A stretch of 7,061 nt of DNA from CAMEON01 sp045531965 (GTDB lineage Bacteria > Bacillota > Clostridia > Oscillospirales > CAG-272). The notes below the pieces were generated by a model. That model was not told where the DNA came from, made no database searches, and was given only the letters and a program-made list of their open reading frames with translations. Positions 5,555 through 7,061 of this stretch are shown in pieces. The number at the start of each line of letters is the position of its first letter. Position 1 is the first letter of the stretch. Location of the stretch: contig JAZSFA010000061.1 in assembly GCA_045531965.1 (NCBI GenBank), positions 1 through 7,061 on the forward strand, read 5' to 3'. A program made the position numbers and the translations under genes.

Positions 5555-5570
5555 GTTAAGTATGCTTAAC
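5555..5570. promoter_or_regulatory. Palindromic operator candidate GTTAAG-TATG-CTTAAC
   Basis: A 16-base inverted repeat (six perfect pairs on each side and one further inner pair) lies between the predicted transcription start (near 5573) and the Shine-Dalgarno site of the minus-strand gene. This is a usual position for a repressor operator, and such symmetric sites often bind Xre/CI-type or other dimeric regulators. No regulator gene is adjacent. It could instead form a small 5' hairpin in the mRNA. Confidence 0.5.
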
Positions 5571-5579
5571 AACGGGTAT

Positions 5580-5608
5580 ATTATAGCACAACTCGCCTGA
5601 TTTTTCTA
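5580..5608 (-). promoter_or_regulatory. Strong vegetative (SigA-type) promoter of the replication-like gene
   Basis: On the minus strand a perfect -10 TATAAT (5580-5585) is preceded by TGC, giving an extended -10. TAGAAA (5603-5608) lies 17 bases upstream as a four-of-six -35. Predicted start is near 5573, with a 39-base leader that contains the palindrome and a perfect AAGGAGG. A second, weaker minus-strand candidate is TTTACT (5681-5686), 16 bases, TATAAG (5659-5664). Confidence 0.7.
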
Positions 5609-5857
5609 CCCCCAATTAGAAAAAATTTTCTCTGTCGCACAATGTTTACAAAAAACCTCTTATATTGGAGCGAAGTTTGTAGTAAAATAAAGAGAACAGC
5701 GTGATAGTTCAATGATCTAAAACCCAAGGTTACTGTTTCACGCACAATTCTCCCTAAAATGGGTTTTCGCCCATTTTGTCGCAAAGCGAGACGGTCGAAT
5801 TTTTTACGATATTTGCGCCACTTTAAGGCGGCGAATGGATATTAAGATGTTTGTGAG
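5609..5857. other. Divergent intergenic region with pyrH leader structures
   Basis: No gene is seen between the minus-strand promoter and the pyrH ribosome binding site. Features that can be read are an AT-rich stretch (5615-5660), a possible plus-strand -10 TAAAAT (5683-5688) without a convincing -35, and GCGTGA (5699-5704) pairing with TCACGC (5738-5743) around a small AACC-CAA-GGTT hairpin (5721-5731). An 8-bp hairpin AAAATGGG-TTTTCG-CCCATTTT (5756-5777) follows. The last has an A-run and a short T-run and could be a weak attenuator or terminator. The plus-strand promoter for pyrH remains unidentified. Confidence 0.45.
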
Positions 5858-5866
5858 GTGGTCAGT

Positions 5867-6589
5867 ATGAATCAACAACCCAGATACAAGCGTATTTTGC
5901 TGAAGCTGTCGGGCGAAGCCCTTGCGCCCAAGTGTCGTGAGGACGGCATTTTAGACTTTGCTTTTATGGATTCCATCGCCGAGGTGCTGAAGAAGTGCCG
6001 TGCGGCGGGTGTGGAGATCGGCGTGGTCGTCGGCGCGGGGAACATCTGGCGCGGCGTCAGCGGCTCTGTGAAAATGGAGCGCGCGCGTGCCGATCACATG
6101 GGTATGCTGGGCACCTGCATTAACGCGCTGGCACTGCAGGACGTGTTCCTCCGTCACGGAATGGACACGGTGGTGATGTCCGCCGTGGAGATGGACACCT
6201 TTGCCGACCACTACAGTGCGCGCAACGCCAACCACGCTTTGTCCGAGGGCAAGATCGCCATTTTCTCCTGCGGTACGGGTGCGCCCTATTTCTCTACCGA
6301 CACGGGTGCGGCGCTCCGTGCGGCTGAGATCCACGCTGACGCCATGCTCATGGCAAAGAACATTGACTTTGTCTATGACGCCGATCCTCGCAAGAATCCC
6401 AATGCCAAGCCGCTCTATGATCTTACATATGCCGAGATCATTGAGAAAAATCTCCGCGCCTTTGATATGTCCGCGGTGATCTTCTGTCAGGACAACAACA
6501 TTGAAGCCTTTGGATTCGGTCTTGCCGATCCCGAAAACATCTACCGTGCCGTCATGGGCGAGCCTGTGGGCACCCGGATGCATAATTGA
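5867..6589 (+). CDS. pyrH: UMP kinase (uridylate kinase)
   Basis: Phosphorylates UMP to UDP with ATP in pyrimidine nucleotide synthesis; cytoplasmic and normally hexameric in bacteria. The 240 residues equal the usual length. Amino-acid-kinase-family motifs are all present: KLSGEAL (13-19), VVGAGNIWRG (54-63), ADHMGMLGTCINALALQD (75-92), CGTGAPYFSTDTGAALRAAEI (135-155), MAKNIDFVYDADPRKNP (162-178) and the C-terminal GEPVGTRMHN. The start is the ATG at 5867: GAGGTG (5855-5860) is correctly spaced before it, whereas the in-frame GTG at 5858 overlaps that site. Small deviations include Ala139 where Asn is common in GTGNP, and Phe168 where Gly is common in VDGVY. In Firmicutes pyrH usually sits between tsf and frr. 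Here a divergent phage-type gene precedes it and a repeat array follows for at least 470 bases, so its usual operon is broken in this window. Confidence 0.96.
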   Translation: MNQQPRYKRILLKLSGEALAPKCREDGILDFAFMDSIAEVLKKCRAAGVEIGVVVGAGNIWRGVSGSVKMERARADHMGMLGTCINALALQDVFLRHGMDTVVMSAVEMDTFADHYSARNANHALSEGKIAIFSCGTGAPYFSTDTGAALRAAEIHADAMLMAKNIDFVYDADPRKNPNAKPLYDLTYAEIIEKNLRAFDMSAVIFCQDNNIEAFGFGLADPENIYRAVMGEPVGTRMHN

Positions 6590-6608
6590 GTTCTTTATCA
6601 CTTTCTTC

Positions 6609-6683
6609 GCAGGGGCTTTGCCCCTGCAACCCCACTTGAAACCTTTTTGGAAAAAGGTTTCAAGACTTCCAAAAACTTTCAAA
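6609..6683 (+). repeat. Two-hairpin palindromic element, copy D
   Basis: Hairpin 1 (6609-6627) is GCAGGGGC-TTT-GCCCCTGC. A seven-base AACCCCA spacer follows, then hairpin 2 (6635-6664), a perfect 14-bp stem beginning CTTGAAACCTTTTT around GG. The tail is ACTTCCAAAAACTTTC. It starts 19 bases after the pyrH stop and could shape the 3' end of that transcript, though no T-run follows. In this copy TTTTTGG (6644-6650) can alternatively pair with CCAAAAA (6669-6675). Confidence 0.88.
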
Positions 6684-6701
6684 AAAATATATTTTCCCAC
6701 T

Positions 6702-6790
6702 CCCAAGCCTTCCCCAGCGGGGAAGGGGGACCGCCGCAGCGGTGGATGAGGAGAGCCAATCTTCATCTCTCTCCGCCGTGCCATCTCCCC
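6702..6790. repeat. Composite repeat module F, copy 1
   Basis: It contains the hairpins CCTTCCCC-AGC-GGGGAAGG (6708-6726) and ACCGC-CGCA-GCGGT (6730-6743), then a GGATGAGGAGAGCC segment and a C/T-rich end (CTCTCTCCGCC ... CATCTCCCC). Copy 2 at 6973-7061 is almost identical over 88 bases (one difference seen, at 6760/7031). I recall similar sequences as abundant intergenic repeats in gut Clostridia. Confidence 0.85.
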
Positions 6791-6803
6791 TCCATATATC
6801 GAC

Positions 6804-6848
6804 GGGCGGATATGGAATCCGCCCCTACAGTGATTATTTTTTAAGTTT
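6804..6848. repeat. GGGCGGAT-stem palindromic repeat (full copy)
   Basis: GGGCGGAT (6804-6811), loop ATGGA and ATCCGCCC (6817-6824) form an 8-bp hairpin, followed by CTACAGTGATTATTTTTTAA. The right part is repeated at the first 33 bases of the window. A small CCCC/GGGG hairpin (AGGGG-ATTCA-CCCCT, 6849-6863) and GCAACCC follow, a probable remnant of another two-hairpin element. Confidence 0.8.
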
Positions 6849-6879
6849 AGGGGATTCACCCCTGCAACCCGCTTTTTTC

Positions 6880-6955
6880 GCAGGGGTTTCACCCCTGCAA
6901 CCCCACTTGAAACCTTTTTAAAAAAAGGTTTCAAGACTTCCAAAAACTTTTAAAA
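6880..6955 (+). repeat. Two-hairpin palindromic element, copy E
   Basis: Hairpin 1 (6880-6898) is GCAGGGGT-TTC-ACCCCTGC. It differs from copy D by a paired C-G to T-A change next to the loop. Hairpin 2 (6906-6935) has the same 14-bp arms as D with AA instead of GG at the centre. The ACTTCCAAAAACTTTTAAA tail follows. It lies exactly 271 bases after copy D. Confidence 0.88.
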
Positions 6956-6972
6956 AGCATACATTTTCCCGC

Positions 6973-7061
6973 CCCAAGCCTTCCCCAGCGGGGAAGGGGG
7001 ACCGCCGCAGCGGTGGATGAGGAGAGCCAACCTTCATCTCTCTCCGCCGTGCCATCTCCCC
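6973..7061. repeat. Composite repeat module F, copy 2 (runs to window end)
   Basis: A near-identical copy of 6702-6790 at an offset of 271 bases, with the same two hairpins and the same C/T-rich end. The window stops exactly where copy 1 continues into the sequence leading to the GGGCGGAT hairpin, so the tandem array may extend further. The whole stretch 6590-7061 has no gene. Confidence 0.85.

Noticed and set aside
5699..5743. tRNA-like sequence (AGTTCAATGATC between GCGTGA and TCACGC)
   Set aside because: The stem-enclosed unit is only 45 bases and lacks an anticodon arm of normal size and a T-arm GGTTCRANNCC motif.
5581..5784. Possible 67-residue minus-strand protein upstream of the replication-like gene
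   Set aside because: It would start at a TTG without a Shine-Dalgarno site, crosses the hairpin at 5756-5777 and the promoter region, and has no domain.
6635..6664. Hairpin 2 of copies B, D and E as rho-independent terminators
   Set aside because: The stems are strong but are not followed by a T-run on either strand (the T5 and A5 tracts are inside the stem), so a classical terminator call is not justified.
5951..6943. 330-codon open frame antisense to pyrH, extending into the repeat array
   Set aside because: It overlaps an unambiguous pyrH and palindromic repeats, has no ribosome binding site or domain, and its composition is that of a shadow frame.
6609..7061. CRISPR array
   Set aside because: Repeats are two composite units 271 bases apart with palindromic modules, not short identical repeats separated by unique spacers of equal length.

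Overview
The window looks like chromosomal DNA of an endospore-forming, probably gut-associated member of the Clostridia (Oscillospiraceae/Ruminococcaceae-like). The grounds are a forespore sigma factor (SigG), Gram-positive Shine-Dalgarno sites, GC-rich third codon positions, and dense short palindromic intergenic repeats of a kind I recall from gut Clostridia. The taxonomic placement is inference. There are no rRNA or tRNA genes, no transposase and no CRISPR array.

Layout. Positions 1-215 hold the end of a repeat, a two-hairpin palindromic element (copy A) and a candidate SigF/SigG-type promoter. sigG follows at 216-998. Positions 999-1333 contain no gene but are packed with repeats: a direct-repeat module and a foldback module. 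A six-helix VUT/YhhQ-type transporter (1334-2065) is followed by two palindromic elements placed head to head (B and C). C lies just upstream of a short SDR oxidoreductase (2241-2894). A predicted three-way-junction structure (2906-2985) separates the SDR gene from a 546-residue glycosidase-like beta-propeller with two Ig-like domains and no signal peptide (3040-4680). That gene converges on a minus-strand gene (4686-5534) that resembles phage replication-initiation proteins. The minus-strand gene has its own strong promoter, a palindromic operator candidate and a repeat-rich linker. A 332-base divergent intergenic region leads to pyrH (UMP kinase, 5867-6589). After pyrH, 472 bases are gene-free and hold a tandem array of composite repeats with a 271-base period, which runs off the window end. 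The first 33 bases of the window match a module of this array.

How the genes fit together. There is no obvious multi-gene operon; nearly every gene is insulated by palindromic DNA. sigG and pyrH are conserved core genes outside their usual neighbourhoods (spoIIGA-sigE for sigG; tsf and frr for pyrH, as far as the window shows). The SDR and beta-propeller genes could be a small intracellular carbohydrate-processing pair, but this rests only on adjacency.

The most notable content is structural. A family of directional two-hairpin elements (five copies, A-E) differs between copies by paired substitutions that keep the stems intact. The isolated phage-type replication gene has a pentanucleotide repeat and two palindromes inside its coding sequence. 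An 80-base three-way-junction candidate precedes the beta-propeller gene. I did not find a clearly new multi-gene system.
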